Source: Trichostrongylus colubriformis (taxonomy: Eukaryota > Nematoda > Chromadorea > Rhabditida > Trichostrongylidae). From it: a stretch of 64,000 nucleotides of DNA. The translations under genes and the position numbers were made by a program. Below the pieces are notes generated by a model, which saw only the letters and a program-made list of their open reading frames with translations, searched no databases and had not been told where the DNA came from. The stretch lies in NCBI GenBank assembly GCA_963978905.1, contig OZ022259.1, positions 26,448,068 to 26,512,067 on the forward strand. The letters run 5' to 3'. This document shows, one piece after another, positions 19,931 to 33,765 of the stretch (its first letter is position 1; each line of letters starts with the position of its first letter).

Positions 19931-22900
19931 TAACCGTTACATCACGAGACCGACAGCCGTTTCTTTCACAAATTTTCAAGATCTGATACCTTTATTGATA
20001 TCCATTGTAGAAAACAACGTCTAAGAGATAACAGCCGCAGTGGCAAAGTTGTAGGTTCCGGGGAGATTTGAACTCCCTTGCAGGGTTCAGAGTCCTGAGT
20101 GCTAACCGCTACACCACGGGACCGACAGCCGTTTCTTTCACAAATTTTCAAGATCTGATACCTTTATCGACACCATGAGAGAGGAGACAACATCCAAGAA
20201 ATAACAGTCGCAGTGGCAAAATTGTAGGTCCCGGGGAGATTTGAACTCCCTTGCAGGATTCAGAGTCCTGAGTGCTAACCGTTACATCACGAGACCGACA
20301 GCCGTTTCTTTCACAAATTTTCAAGATCTGATACCTTTATCGACACCATGAGAGAGGAGACAACGTCCAAGAAATAACAGTCGCAGTGGCAAATTTGTAG
20401 GTCCCGGGGAGATTTGAACTCCCTTGCAGGATTCAGAGTCCTGAGTGCTAACCGCTACACCACGGGACCGACAACCGTTTCTCTCAGAACCTTTCAAGAT
20501 CTGATACCTCTATTGATATCCATTGTAGAAAACAACGTCTAAGAGATAACAGCCGCAGTGGCAAAGTTGTAGGTTCAGGGGAGATTTGAACTCCCTTGCA
20601 GGATTCAGAGTCCTGAGTGCTAACCGCTACACCACGGGACCGACAGCCGTTTCTTTCACAAATTTTCAAGATCTGATACCTTTATTGATATCCATTGTAG
20701 AAAACAACGTCTAAGAGATAACAGCCGCAGTGGCAAAGTTGTAGGTTCCGGGGAGATTTGAACTCCCTTGCAGGATTCAGAGTCCTGAGTGCTAACCGCT
20801 ACACCACGGGACCGACAGCCGTTTCTTTCACAAATTTTCAAGATCTGATACCTTTATCGACACCATGAGAGAGGAGACAACGTCCAAGAAATAACAGTCG
20901 CAGTGGCAAAATTGTAGGTCCCGGGGAGATTTGAACTCCCTTGCAGGATTCAGAGTCCTGAGTGCTAACCGTTACATCACGAGACCGACAGCCGTTTCTT
21001 TCACAAATTTTCAAGATCTGATACCTTTATCGACACCATGAGAGAGGAGACAACGTCCAAGAAATAACAGTCGCAGTGGCAAAATTGTAGGTCCGGGGAG
21101 ATTTGAACTCCCGTCGCAGGATTCAGAGTCCTGAGTGCTAACCGCTACACCACGGGACCAACAACCGTTTCTCTCAGAACCTTTCAAGATCTGATACCTT
21201 TATTGATATCCATTGTAGAAAACAACGTCTAAGAGATAACAGCCGCAGTGGCAAAATTGTAGGTCCCGGGGAGATTTGAACTCCCTTGCAGGATTCAGAG
21301 TCCTGAGTGCTAACCGCTACACCACGGGACCGACAACCGTTTCTTTCACAAATTTTCAAGATCTGATACCTTTATCGACACCATGAGAGAGGAGACAACG
21401 TCCAAGAAATAACAGTCGCAGTGGCAAAATTGTAGGTCCCGGGAAGATTTGAACTCCCTTGCAGGATTCAGAGTCCTGAGTGCTAACCGCTACACCACGG
21501 GACCGACAACCGTTTCTTTCACAAATTTTCAAGATCTGATACCTTTATCGACACCATGAGAGAGGAGACAACGTCCAAGAAATAACAGTCGCAGTGGCAA
21601 ATTTGTAGGTCCCGGGGAGATTTGAACTCCCTTGCAGGATTCAGAGTCCTGAGTGCTAACCGCTACACCACGGGACCGACAACCGTTTCTCTCAGAACCT
21701 TTCAAGATCTGATACCTCTATTGATATCCATTGTAGAAAACAACGTCTAAGAGATAACAGCCGCAGTGGCAAAGTTGTAGGTTCCGGGGAGATTTGAACT
21801 CCCTTGCAGGATTCAGAGTCCTGAGTGCTAACCGCTACACCACGGGACCGACAGCCGTTTCTTTCACAAATTTTCAAGATCTGATACCTTTATCGACACC
21901 ATGAGAGAGGAGACAACGTCCAAGAAATAACAGTCGCAGTGGCAAAATTGTAGGTCCCGGGGAGATTTGAACTCCCTTGCAGGATTCAGAGTCCTGAGTG
22001 CTAACCGTTACATCACGAGACCGACAGCCGTTTCTTTCACAAATTTTCAAGATCTGATACCTTTATCGACACCATGAGAGAGGAGACAACGTCCAAGAAA
22101 TAACAGTCGCAGTGGCAAAATTGTAGGTCCGGGGAGATTTGAACTCCCGTCGCAGGATTCAGAGTCCTGAGTGCTAACCGCTACACCACGGGACCAACAA
22201 CCGTTTCTCTCAGAACCTTTCAAGATCTGATACCTTTATTGATATCCATTGTAGAAAACAACGTCTAAGAGATAACAGCCGCAGTGGCAAAATTGTAGGT
22301 CCCGGGGAGATTTGAACTCCCTTGCAGGATTCAGAGTCCTGAGTGCTAACCGCTACACCACGGGACCGACAACCGTTTCTTTCACAAATTTTCAAGATCT
22401 GATACCTTTATCGACACCATGAGAGAGGAGACAACGTCCAAGAAATAACAGTCGCAGTGGCAAAATTGTAGGTCCCGGGAAGATTTGAACTCCCTTGCAG
22501 GATTCAGAGTCCTGAGTGCTAACCGTTACATCACGAGACCGACAGCCGTTTCTTTCACAAATTTTCAAGATCTGATACCTTTATCGACACCATGAGAGAG
22601 GAGACAACGTCCAAGAAATAACAGTCGCAGTGGCAAAATTGTAGGTCCCGGGGAGATTTGAACTCCCTTGCAGGATTCAGAGTCCTGAGTGCTAACCGCT
22701 ACACCACGGGACCGACAACCGTTTCTCTCAGAACCTTTCAAGATCTGATACCTTTATTGATATATATTGTAGAAAAGAACGTCTAAGAGATAACAGCCGC
22801 AGTGGCAAAGTTGTAGGTTCCGGGGAGATTTGAACTCCCTTGCAGGATTCAGAGTCCTGAGTGCTAACCGCTACACCACGGGACCGACAGCCGTTTCTTT

Positions 22901-24095
22901 CACAAATTTTCAAGATCTGATACCTTTATCGACACCATGAGAGAGGAGACAACGTCTAAGAGATAACAGTCGCAGTGGCAAAGTTGTAGGTTCCGGGAAG
23001 ATTTGAACTCCCTTGCAGGATTCAGAGTCCTGAGTGCTAACCGTTACATCACGAGACCGACAGCCGTTTCTTTCACAAATTTTCAAGATCTGATACCTTT
23101 ATCGACACCATGAGAGAGGAGACAACGTCCAAGAAATAACAGTCGCAGTGGCAAAATTGTAGGTCCCGGGGAGATTTGAACTCCCTTGCAGGATTCAGAG
23201 TCCTGAGTGCTAACCGCTACACCACGGGACCGACAACCGTTTCTCTCAGAACCTTTCAAGATCTGATACCTTTATTGATATATATTGTAGAAAAGAACGT
23301 CTAAGAGATAACAGCCGCAGTGGCAAAGTTGTAGGTTCCGGGGAGATTTGAACTCCCTTGCAGGATTCAGAGTCCTGAGTGCTAACCGCTACACCACGGG
23401 ACCGACAGCCGTTTCTTTCACAAATTTTCAAGATCTGATACCTTTATCGACACCATGAGAGAGGAGACAACGTCTAAGAGATAACAGTCGCAGTGGCAAA
23501 GTTGTAGGTTCCGGGGAGATTTGAACTCCCGTCGCAGGATTCAGAGTCCTGAGTGCTAACCGCTACACCACGGGACCGACAGCCGTTTCTTCCACAAATT
23601 TTCAAGATCTGATACCTTTATGGATACCATGAGAGAGGAAACAGCGTCCGAGAAATAACAGTCGTAGTGGCAAAATTGTAGGTCCCTGGGAGATTTGAAC
23701 TCCCTTGCAGTCCTCAGAGTCCTGAGTGCTAACCGCTACACCACGGGACCGACAGCCGTTTCTTTCACAAATTTTCAAGATCTGATACCTTTATTGATAT
23801 CCATTGTAGAAAACAACGTCTAAGAGATAACAGCCGCAGTGGCAAAGTTGTAGGTTCCGGGGAGATTTGAACTCCCTTGCAGGATTCAGAGTCCTGAGTG
23901 CTAACCGCTACACCACGGGACCGACAGCCGTTTCTTTCACAAATTTTCAAGATCTGATACCTTTATCGACACCATGAGAGAGGAGACAACGTCCAAGAAA
24001 TAACAGTCGCAGTGGCAAAATTGTAGGTCCCGGGGAGATTTGAACTCCCTTGCAGGATTCAGAGTCCTGAGTGCTAACCGTTACATCACGAGACC
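17809..24095 (-). tRNA. tRNA-Gln(CUG) cluster, copies 103-139
   Basis: Lower coordinates with class: 17809c, 17982b, 18154b, 18327bc, 18499b, 18672a, 18844b, 19017c, 19190d, 19362a, 19535c, 19708v, 19882c, 20054b, 20227c, 20400a, 20572b, 20744b, 20917c, 21090d, 21262a, 21435a, 21608a, 21780b, 21953c, 22126d, 22298a, 22471c, 22644a, 22816b, 22989bc, 23162a, 23334b, 23507bv, 23681x, 23853b, 24026c. Most of this stretch is a second copy of 12,690-17,713, at offsets of 6,563 and 7,599 bp. Copies 20400 and 21608, like 13837, have the run beyond the gene changed to AAATTT, so T4 is lost. Confidence 0.92.
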
Positions 24096-27000
24096 GACAG
24101 CCGTTTCTTTCACAAATTTTCAAGATCTGATACCTTTATCGACACCATGAGAGAGGAGACAACGTCCAAGAAATAACAGTCGCAGTGGCAAAATTGTAGG
24201 TCCGGGGAGATTTGAACTCCCGTCGCAGGATTCAGAGTCCTGAGTGCTAACCGCTACACCACGGGACCAACAACCGTTTCTCTCAGAACCTTTCAAGATC
24301 TGATACCTTTATTGATATCCATTGTAGAAAACAACGTCTAAGAGATAACAGCCGCAGTGGCAAAATTGTAGGTCCCGGGGAGATTTGAACTCCCTTGCAG
24401 GATTCAGAGTCCTGAGTGCTAACCGCTACACCACGGGACCGACAACCGTTTCTTTCACAAATTTTCAAGATCTGATACCTTTATCGACACCATGAGAGAG
24501 GAGACAACGTCCAAGAAATAACAGTCGCAGTGGCAAAATTGTAGGTCCCGGGAAGATTTGAACTCCCTTGCAGGATTCAGAGTCCTGAGTGCTAACCGTT
24601 ACATCACGAGACCGACAGCCGTTTCTTTCACAAATTTTCAAGATCTGATACCTTTATCGATACCATGAGATAGGAAACAACGTCTAAGAGATAACAGTCG
24701 CAGTGGCAAAGTTGTAGGTTCCGGGGAGATTTGAACTCCCTTGCAGGATTCAGAGTCCTGAGTGCTAACCGCTACACCACGGGACCGACAACCGTTTCTC
24801 TCAGAACCTTTCAAGATCTGATACCTTTATTGATATATATTGTAGAAAAGAACGTCTAAGAGATAACAGCCGCAGTGGCAAAGTTGTAGGTTCCGGGGAG
24901 ATTTGAACTCCCTTGCAGGATTCAGAGTCCTGAGTGCTAACCGCTACACCACGGGACCGACAGCCGTTTCTTTCACAAATTTTCAAGATCTGATACCTTT
25001 ATCGACACCATGAGAGAGGAGACAACGTCCAAGAAATAACAGTCGCAGTGGCAAAATTGTAGGTCCCGGGAAGATTTGAACTCCCTTGCAGGATTCAGAG
25101 TCCTGAGTGCTAACCGTTACATCACGAGACCGACAGCCGTTTCTTTCACAAATTTTCAAGATCTGATACCTTTATCGATACCATGAGATAGGAAACAACG
25201 TCTAAGAGATAACAGTCGCAGTGGCAAAGTTGTAGGTTCCGGGGAGATTTGAACTCCCTTGCAGGATTCAGAGTCCTGAGTGCTAACCGCTACACCACGG
25301 GACCGACAACCGTTTCTCTCAGAACCTTTCAAGATCTGATACCTTTATTGATATATATTGTAGAAAAGAACGTCTAAGAGATAACAGCCGCAGTGGCAAA
25401 GTTGTAGGTTCCGGGGAGATTTGAACTCCCTTGCAGGATTCAGAGTCCTGAGTGCTAACCGCTACACCACGGGACCGACAGCCGTTTCTTTCACAAATTT
25501 TCAAGATCTGATACCTTTATCGACACCATGAGAGAGGAGACAACGTCTAAGAGATAACAGTCGCAGTGGCAAAGTTGTAGGTTCCGGGAAGATTTGAACT
25601 CCCTTGCAGGATTCAGAGTCCTGAGTGCTAACCGTTACATCACGAGACCGACAGCCGTTTCTTTCACAAATTTTCAAGATCTGATACCTTTATCGACACC
25701 ATGAGAGAGGAGACAACGTCCAAGAAATAACAGCCGCAGTGGCAAAATTGTAGGTCCCGGGGAGATTTGAACTCCCTTGCAGGATTCAGAGTCCTGAGTG
25801 CTAACCGCTACACCACGGGACCGACAACCGTTTCTTTCACAAATTTTCAAGATCTGATACCTTTATCGACACCATGAGAGAGGAGACAACGTCCAAGAAA
25901 TAACAGTCGCAGTGGCAAAATTGTAGGTCCCGGGAAGATTTGAACTCCCTTGCAGGATTCAGAGTCCTGAGTGCTAACCGTTACATCACGAGACCGACAG
26001 CCGTTTCTTTCACAAATTTTCAAGATCTGATACCTTTATCGATACCATGAGATAGGAAACAACGTCTAAGAGATAACAGTCGCAGTGGCAAAGTTGTAGG
26101 TTCCGGGGAGATTTGAACTCCCTTGCAGGATTCAGAGTCCTGAGTGCTAACCGCTACACCACGGGACCGACAACCGTTTCTCTCAGAACCTTTCAAGATC
26201 TGATACCTTTATTGATATATATTGTAGAAAAGAACGTCTAAGAGATAACAGCCGCAGTGGCAAAGTTGTAGGTTCCGGGGAGATTTGAACTCCCTTGCAG
26301 GATTCAGAGTCCTGAGTGCTAACCGCTACACCACGGGACCGACAGCCGTTTCTTTCACAAATTTTCAAGATCTGATACCTTTATCGACACCATGAGAGAG
26401 GAGACAACGTCTAAGAGATAACAGTCGCAGTGGCAAAGTTGTAGGTTCCGGGAAGATTTGAACTCCCTTGCAGGATTCAGAGTCCTGAGTGCTAACCGTT
26501 ACATCACGAGACCGACAACCGTTTCTTTCAGAAACTTTCAAGATCTGATACCTTTATTGATATCCATTGTAGAAAACAACGTCTAAGAGATAACAGCCGC
26601 AGTGGCAAAGTTGTAGGTTCCGGGGAGATTTGAACTCCCTTGCAGGATTCAGAGTCCTGAGTGCTAACCGCTACACCACGGGACCGACAGCCGTTTCTTT
26701 CACAAATTTTCAAGATCTGATACCTTTATCGATACCATGAGACAGGAAACAACGTCTAAGAGATAACAGTCGCAGTGGCAAAGTTGTAGGTCCCGGGGAG
26801 ATTTGAACTCCCTTGCAGGATTCAGAGTCCTGAGTGCTAACCGCTACACCACGGGACCGACAACCGTTTCTTTCAGAAACTTTCAAGATCTGATACCTTT
26901 ATTGATATCCATTGTAGAAAACAACGTCTAAGAGATAACAGCCGCAGTGGCAAAGTTGTAGGTTCCGGGGAGATTTGAACTCCCTTGCAGGATTCAGAGT

Positions 27001-30000
27001 CCTGAGTGCTAACCGCTACACCACGGGACCGACAGCCGTTTCTTTCACAAATTTTCAAGATCTGATACCTTTATCGACACCATGAGAGAGGAGACAACGT
27101 CCAAGAAATAACAGTCGCAGTGGCAAAATTGTAGGTCCCGGGGAGATTTGAACTCCCTTGCAGGATTCAGAGTCCTGAGTGCTAACCGTTACATCACGAG
27201 ACCGACAGCCGTTTCTTTCACAAATTTTCAAGATCTGATACCTTTATCGACACCATGAGAGAGGAGACAACGTCCAAGAAATAACAGTCGCAGTGGCAAA
27301 ATTGTAGGTCCGGGGAGATTTGAACTCCCGTCGCAGGATTCAGAGTCCTGAGTGCTAACCGCTACACCACGGGACCAACAACCGTTTCTCTCAGAACCTT
27401 TCAAGATCTGATACCTTTATTGATATCCATTGTAGAAAACAACGTCTAAGAGATAACAGCCGCAGTGGCAAAATTGTAGGTCCCGGGGAGATTTGAACTC
27501 CCTTGCAGGATTCAGAGTCCTGAGTGCTAACCGCTACACCACGGGACCGACAACCGTTTCTTTCACAAATTTTCAAGATCTGATACCTTTATCGACACCA
27601 TGAGAGAGGAGACAACGTCCAAGAAATAACAGTCGCAGTGGCAAAATTGTAGGTCCCGGGAAGATTTGAACTCCCTTGCAGGATTCAGAGTCCTGAGTGC
27701 TAACCGTTACATCACGAGACCGACAGCCGTTTCTTTCACAAATTTTCAAGATCTGATACCTTTATCGACACCATGAGAGAGGAGACAACGTCCAAGAAAT
27801 AACAGTCGCAGTGGCAAAATTGTAGGTCCCGGGGAGATTTGAACTCCCGTCGCAGGATTCAGAGTCCTGAGTGCTCACCGCTACACCACGGGACCTGCAG
27901 CCGTTTCTTCCACAAATTTTCAAGATCTGATACCTTTATGGATACCATGAGAGAGGAAACAGCGTCCGAGAAATAACAGTCGCAGTGGCAAAATTGTAGG
28001 TCCCGAGGAGATTTGAACTCCCTTGCAGGATTCAGAGTCCTGAGTGCTAACCGCTACACCACGGGACCGACAACCGTTTCTCTCAGAACCTTTCAAGATC
28101 TGATACCTTTATTGATATATATTGTAGAAAAGAACGTCCAAGAAATAACAGTCGCAGTGGCAAAATTGTAGGTCCCGGGGAGATTTGAACTCCCGTCGCA
28201 GGATTCAGAGTCCTGAGTGCTCACCGCTACACCACGGGACCTGCAGCCGTTTCTTCCACAAATTTTCAAGATCTGATACCTTTATGGATACCATGAGAGA
28301 GGAAACAGCGTCCGAGAAATAACAGTCGCAGTGGCAAAATTGTAGGTCCCGAGGAGATTTGAACTCCCTTGCAGGATTCAGAGTCCTGAGTGCTAACCGT
28401 TACATCACGAGACCGACAGCCGTTTCTTTCACAAATTTTCAAGATCTGATACCTTTATTGATATCCATTGTAGAAAACAACGTCTAAGAGATAACAGCCG
28501 CAGTGGCAAAGTTGTAGGTCCCGGGGAGATTTGAACTCCCTTGCAGGATTCAGAGTCCTGAGTGCTAACCGCTACACCACGGGACCGACAACCGTTTCTC
28601 TCAGAACCTTTCAAGATCTGATACCTCTATTGATATCCATTGTAGAAAACAACGTCTAAGAGATAACAGCCGCAGTGGCAAAGTTGTAGGTTCAGGGGAG
28701 ATTTGAACTCCCTTGCAGGATTCAGAGTCCTGAGTGCTAACCGCTACACCACGGGACCGACAGCCGTTTCTTTCACAAATTTTCAAGATCTGATACCTTT
28801 ATTGATATCCATTGTAGAAAACAACGTCTAAGAGATAACAGCCGCAGTGGCAAAGTTGTAGGTTCCGGGGAGATTTGAACTCCCTTGCAGGATTCAGAGT
28901 CCTGAGTGCTAACCGCTACACCACGGGACCGACAGCCGTTTCTTTCACAAATTTTCAAGATCTGATACCTTTATCGACACCATGAGAGAGGAGACAACGT
29001 CCAAGAAATAACAGTCGCAGTGGCAAAATTGTAGGTCCGGGGAGATTTGAACTCCCGTCGCAGGATTCAGAGTCCTGAGTGCTAACCGCTACACCACGGG
29101 ACCAACAACCGTTTCTCTCAGAACCTTTCAAGATCTGATACCTTTATTGATATCCATTGTAGAAAACAACGTCTAAGAGATAACAGCCGCAGTGGCAAAA
29201 TTGTAGGTCCCGGGGAGATTTGAACTCCCTTGCAGGATTCAGAGTCCTGAGTGCTAACCGCTACACCACGGGACCGACAACCGTTTCTTTCACAAATTTT
29301 CAAGATCTGATACCTTTATCGACACCATGAGAGAGGAGACAACGTCCAAGAAATAACAGTCGCAGTGGCAAAATTGTAGGTCCCGGGAAGATTTGAACTC
29401 CCTTGCAGGATTCAGAGTCCTGAGTGCTAACCGTTACATCACGAGACCGACAGCCGTTTCTTTCACAAATTTTCAAGATCTGATACCTTTATCGATACCA
29501 TGAGATAGGAAACAACGTCTAAGAGATAACAGTCGCAGTGGCAAAGTTGTAGGTTCCGGGGAGATTTGAACTCCCTTGCAGGATTCAGAGTCCTGAGTGC
29601 TAACCGCTACACCACGGGACCGACAACCGTTTCTCTCAGAACCTTTCAAGATCTGATACCTTTATTGATATATATTGTAGAAAAGAACGTCTAAGAGATA
29701 ACAGCCGCAGTGGCAAAGTTGTAGGTTCCGGGGAGATTTGAACTCCCTTGCAGGATTCAGAGTCCTGAGTGCTAACCGCTACACCACGGGACCGACAGCC
29801 GTTTCTTTCACAAATTTTCAAGATCTGATACCTTTATCGACACCATGAGAGAGGAGACAACGTCCAAGAAATAACAGTCGCAGTGGCAAAATTGTAGGTC
29901 CCGGGAAGATTTGAACTCCCTTGCAGGATTCAGAGTCCTGAGTGCTAACCGTTACATCACGAGACCGACAGCCGTTTCTTTCACAAATTTTCAAGATCTG

Positions 30001-33000
30001 ATACCTTTATCGATACCATGAGATAGGAAACAACGTCTAAGAGATAACAGTCGCAGTGGCAAAGTTGTAGGTTCCGGGGAGATTTGAACTCCCTTGCAGG
30101 ATTCAGAGTCCTGAGTGCTAACCGCTACACCACGGGACCGACAACCGTTTCTCTCAGAACCTTTCAAGATCTGATACCTTTATTGATATATATTGTAGAA
30201 AAGAACGTCTAAGAGATAACAGCCGCAGTGGCAAAGTTGTAGGTTCCGGGGAGATTTGAACTCCCTTGCAGGATTCAGAGTCCTGAGTGCTAACCGCTAC
30301 ACCACGGGACCGACAGCCGTTTCTTTCACAAATTTTCAAGATCTGATACCTTTATCGACACCATGAGAGAGGAGACAACGTCTAAGAGATAACAGTCGCA
30401 GTGGCAAAGTTGTAGGTTCCGGGAAGATTTGAACTCCCTTGCAGGATTCAGAGTCCTGAGTGCTAACCGTTACATCACGAGACCGACAGCCGTTTCTTTC
30501 ACAAATTTTCAAGATCTGATACCTTTATCGACACCATGAGAGAGGAGACAACGTCCAAGAAATAACAGCCGCAGTGGCAAAATTGTAGGTCCCGGGGAGA
30601 TTTGAACTCCCTTGCAGGATTCAGAGTCCTGAGTGCTAACCGCTACACCACGGGACCGACAACCGTTTCTTTCACAAATTTTCAAGATCTGATACCTTTA
30701 TCGACACCATGAGAGAGGAGACAACGTCCAAGAAATAACAGTCGCAGTGGCAAAATTGTAGGTCCCGGGAAGATTTGAACTCCCTTGCAGGATTCAGAGT
30801 CCTGAGTGCTAACCGTTACATCACGAGACCGACAGCCGTTTCTTTCACAAATTTTCAAGATCTGATACCTTTATCGATACCATGAGATAGGAAACAACGT
30901 CTAAGAGATAACAGTCGCAGTGGCAAAGTTGTAGGTTCCGGGGAGATTTGAACTCCCTTGCAGGATTCAGAGTCCTGAGTGCTAACCGCTACACCACGGG
31001 ACCGACAACCGTTTCTCTCAGAACCTTTCAAGATCTGATACCTTTATTGATATATATTGTAGAAAAGAACGTCTAAGAGATAACAGCCGCAGTGGCAAAG
31101 TTGTAGGTTCCGGGGAGATTTGAACTCCCTTGCAGGATTCAGAGTCCTGAGTGCTAACCGCTACACCACGGGACCGACAGCCGTTTCTTTCACAAATTTT
31201 CAAGATCTGATACCTTTATCGACACCATGAGAGAGGAGACAACGTCTAAGAGATAACAGTCGCAGTGGCAAAGTTGTAGGTTCCGGGAAGATTTGAACTC
31301 CCTTGCAGGATTCAGAGTCCTGAGTGCTAACCGTTACATCACGAGACCGACAACCGTTTCTTTCAGAAACTTTCAAGATCTGATACCTTTATTGATATCC
31401 ATTGTAGAAAACAACGTCTAAGAGATAACAGCCGCAGTGGCAAAGTTGTAGGTTCCGGGGAGATTTGAACTCCCTTGCAGGATTCAGAGTCCTGAGTGCT
31501 AACCGCTACACCACGGGACCGACAGCCGTTTCTTTCACAAATTTTCAAGATCTGATACCTTTATCGATACCATGAGACAGGAAACAACGTCTAAGAGATA
31601 ACAGTCGCAGTGGCAAAGTTGTAGGTCCCGGGGAGATTTGAACTCCCTTGCAGGATTCAGAGTCCTGAGTGCTAACCGCTACACCACGGGACCGACAACC
31701 GTTTCTTTCAGAAACTTTCAAGATCTGATACCTTTATTGATATCCATTGTAGAAAACAACGTCTAAGAGATAACAGCCGCAGTGGCAAAGTTGTAGGTTC
31801 CGGGGAGATTTGAACTCCCTTGCAGGATTCAGAGTCCTGAGTGCTAACCGCTACACCACGGGACCGACAGCCGTTTCTTTCACAAATTTTCAAGATCTGA
31901 TACCTTTATCGACACCATGAGAGAGGAGACAACGTCCAAGAAATAACAGTCGCAGTGGCAAAATTGTAGGTCCCGGGGAGATTTGAACTCCCTTGCAGGA
32001 TTCAGAGTCCTGAGTGCTAACCGTTACATCACGAGACCGACAGCCGTTTCTTTCACAAATTTTCAAGATCTGATACCTTTATCGACACCATGAGAGAGGA
32101 GACAACGTCCAAGAAATAACAGTCGCAGTGGCAAAATTGTAGGTCCGGGGAGATTTGAACTCCCGTCGCAGGATTCAGAGTCCTGAGTGCTAACCGCTAC
32201 ACCACGGGACCAACAACCGTTTCTCTCAGAACCTTTCAAGATCTGATACCTTTATTGATATCCATTGTAGAAAACAACGTCTAAGAGATAACAGCCGCAG
32301 TGGCAAAATTGTAGGTCCCGGGGAGATTTGAACTCCCTTGCAGGATTCAGAGTCCTGAGTGCTAACCGCTACACCACGGGACCGACAACCGTTTCTTTCA
32401 CAAATTTTCAAGATCTGATACCTTTATCGACACCATGAGAGAGGAGACAACGTCCAAGAAATAACAGTCGCAGTGGCAAAATTGTAGGTCCCGGGAAGAT
32501 TTGAACTCCCTTGCAGGATTCAGAGTCCTGAGTGCTAACCGTTACATCACGAGACCGACAGCCGTTTCTTTCACAAATTTTCAAGATCTGATACCTTTAT
32601 CGACACCATGAGAGAGGAGACAACGTCCAAGAAATAACAGTCGCAGTGGCAAAATTGTAGGTCCCGGGGAGATTTGAACTCCCGTCGCAGGATTCAGAGT
32701 CCTGAGTGCTCACCGCTACACCACGGGACCTGCAGCCGTTTCTTCCACAAATTTTCAAGATCTGATACCTTTATGGATACCATGAGAGAGGAAACAGCGT
32801 CCGAGAAATAACAGTCGCAGTGGCAAAATTGTAGGTCCCGAGGAGATTTGAACTCCCTTGCAGGATTCAGAGTCCTGAGTGCTAACCGCTACACCACGGG
32901 ACCGACAACCGTTTCTCTCAGAACCTTTCAAGATCTGATACCTTTATTGATATATATTGTAGAAAAGAACGTCCAAGAAATAACAGTCGCAGTGGCAAAA

Positions 33001-33762
33001 TTGTAGGTCCCGGGGAGATTTGAACTCCCGTCGCAGGATTCAGAGTCCTGAGTGCTCACCGCTACACCACGGGACCTGCAGCCGTTTCTTCCACAAATTT
33101 TCAAGATCTGATACCTTTATGGATACCATGAGAGAGGAAACAGCGTCCGAGAAATAACAGTCGCAGTGGCAAAATTGTAGGTCCCGAGGAGATTTGAACT
33201 CCCTTGCAGGATTCAGAGTCCTGAGTGCTAACCGTTACATCACGAGACCGACAGCCGTTTCTTTCACAAATTTTCAAGATCTGATACCTTTATTGATATC
33301 CATTGTAGAAAACAACGTCTAAGAGATAACAGCCGCAGTGGCAAAGTTGTAGGTCCCGGGGAGATTTGAACTCCCTTGCAGGATTCAGAGTCCTGAGTGC
33401 TAACCGCTACACCACGGGACCGACAACCGTTTCTCTCAGAACCTTTCAAGATCTGATACCTCTATTGATATCCATTGTAGAAAACAACGTCTAAGAGATA
33501 ACAGCCGCAGTGGCAAAGTTGTAGGTTCAGGGGAGATTTGAACTCCCTTGCAGGATTCAGAGTCCTGAGTGCTAACCGCTACACCACGGGACCGACAGCC
33601 GTTTCTTTCACAAATTTTCAAGATCTGATACCTTTATTGATATCCATTGTAGAAAACAACGTCTAAGAGATAACAGCCGCAGTGGCAAAGTTGTAGGTTC
33701 CGGGGAGATTTGAACTCCCTTGCAGGATTCAGAGTCCTGAGTGCTAACCGCTACACCACGGG
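24093..33762. repeat. 4,835-bp block (28 units) in direct tandem duplicate
   Basis: First copy about 24,093-28,927, second about 28,928-33,762. All 28 tRNA copies correspond in class at exactly 4,835 bp, and I found no difference at the variants I compared. The near identity points to a recent duplication or to an assembly repeat. Confidence 0.85.
24199..28930 (-). tRNA. tRNA-Gln(CUG) cluster, copies 140-167
   Basis: Lower coordinates with class: 24199d, 24371a, 24544c, 24717b, 24889b, 25062c, 25235b, 25407b, 25580bc, 25753a, 25926c, 26099b, 26271b, 26444bc, 26616b, 26789a, 26961b, 27134c, 27307d, 27479a, 27652c, 27825v, 27999a, 28171v, 28345c, 28517a, 28689b, 28861b. This 28-copy set is the first member of a 4,835-bp tandem duplication. 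Copies 27825 and 28171 share a D-loop U20-region substitution and are followed by spacers that begin TGCAG in place of GACAG, so they are themselves local duplicates. Confidence 0.92.
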
Positions 33763-33765
33763 ACC
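29034..33765 (-). tRNA. tRNA-Gln(CUG) cluster, copies 168-195
   Basis: Lower coordinates with class: 29034d, 29206a, 29379c, 29552b, 29724b, 29897c, 30070b, 30242b, 30415bc, 30588a, 30761c, 30934b, 31106b, 31279bc, 31451b, 31624a, 31796b, 31969c, 32142d, 32314a, 32487c, 32660v, 32834a, 33006v, 33180c, 33352a, 33524b, 33696b. Copy for copy this repeats the preceding cluster with a constant offset of 4,835 bp. At each diagnostic variant I compared (d, bc, bv-type spacers, the GAGGAG T-stem variants, TGCAG spacers) the two sets agree. Confidence 0.92.
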
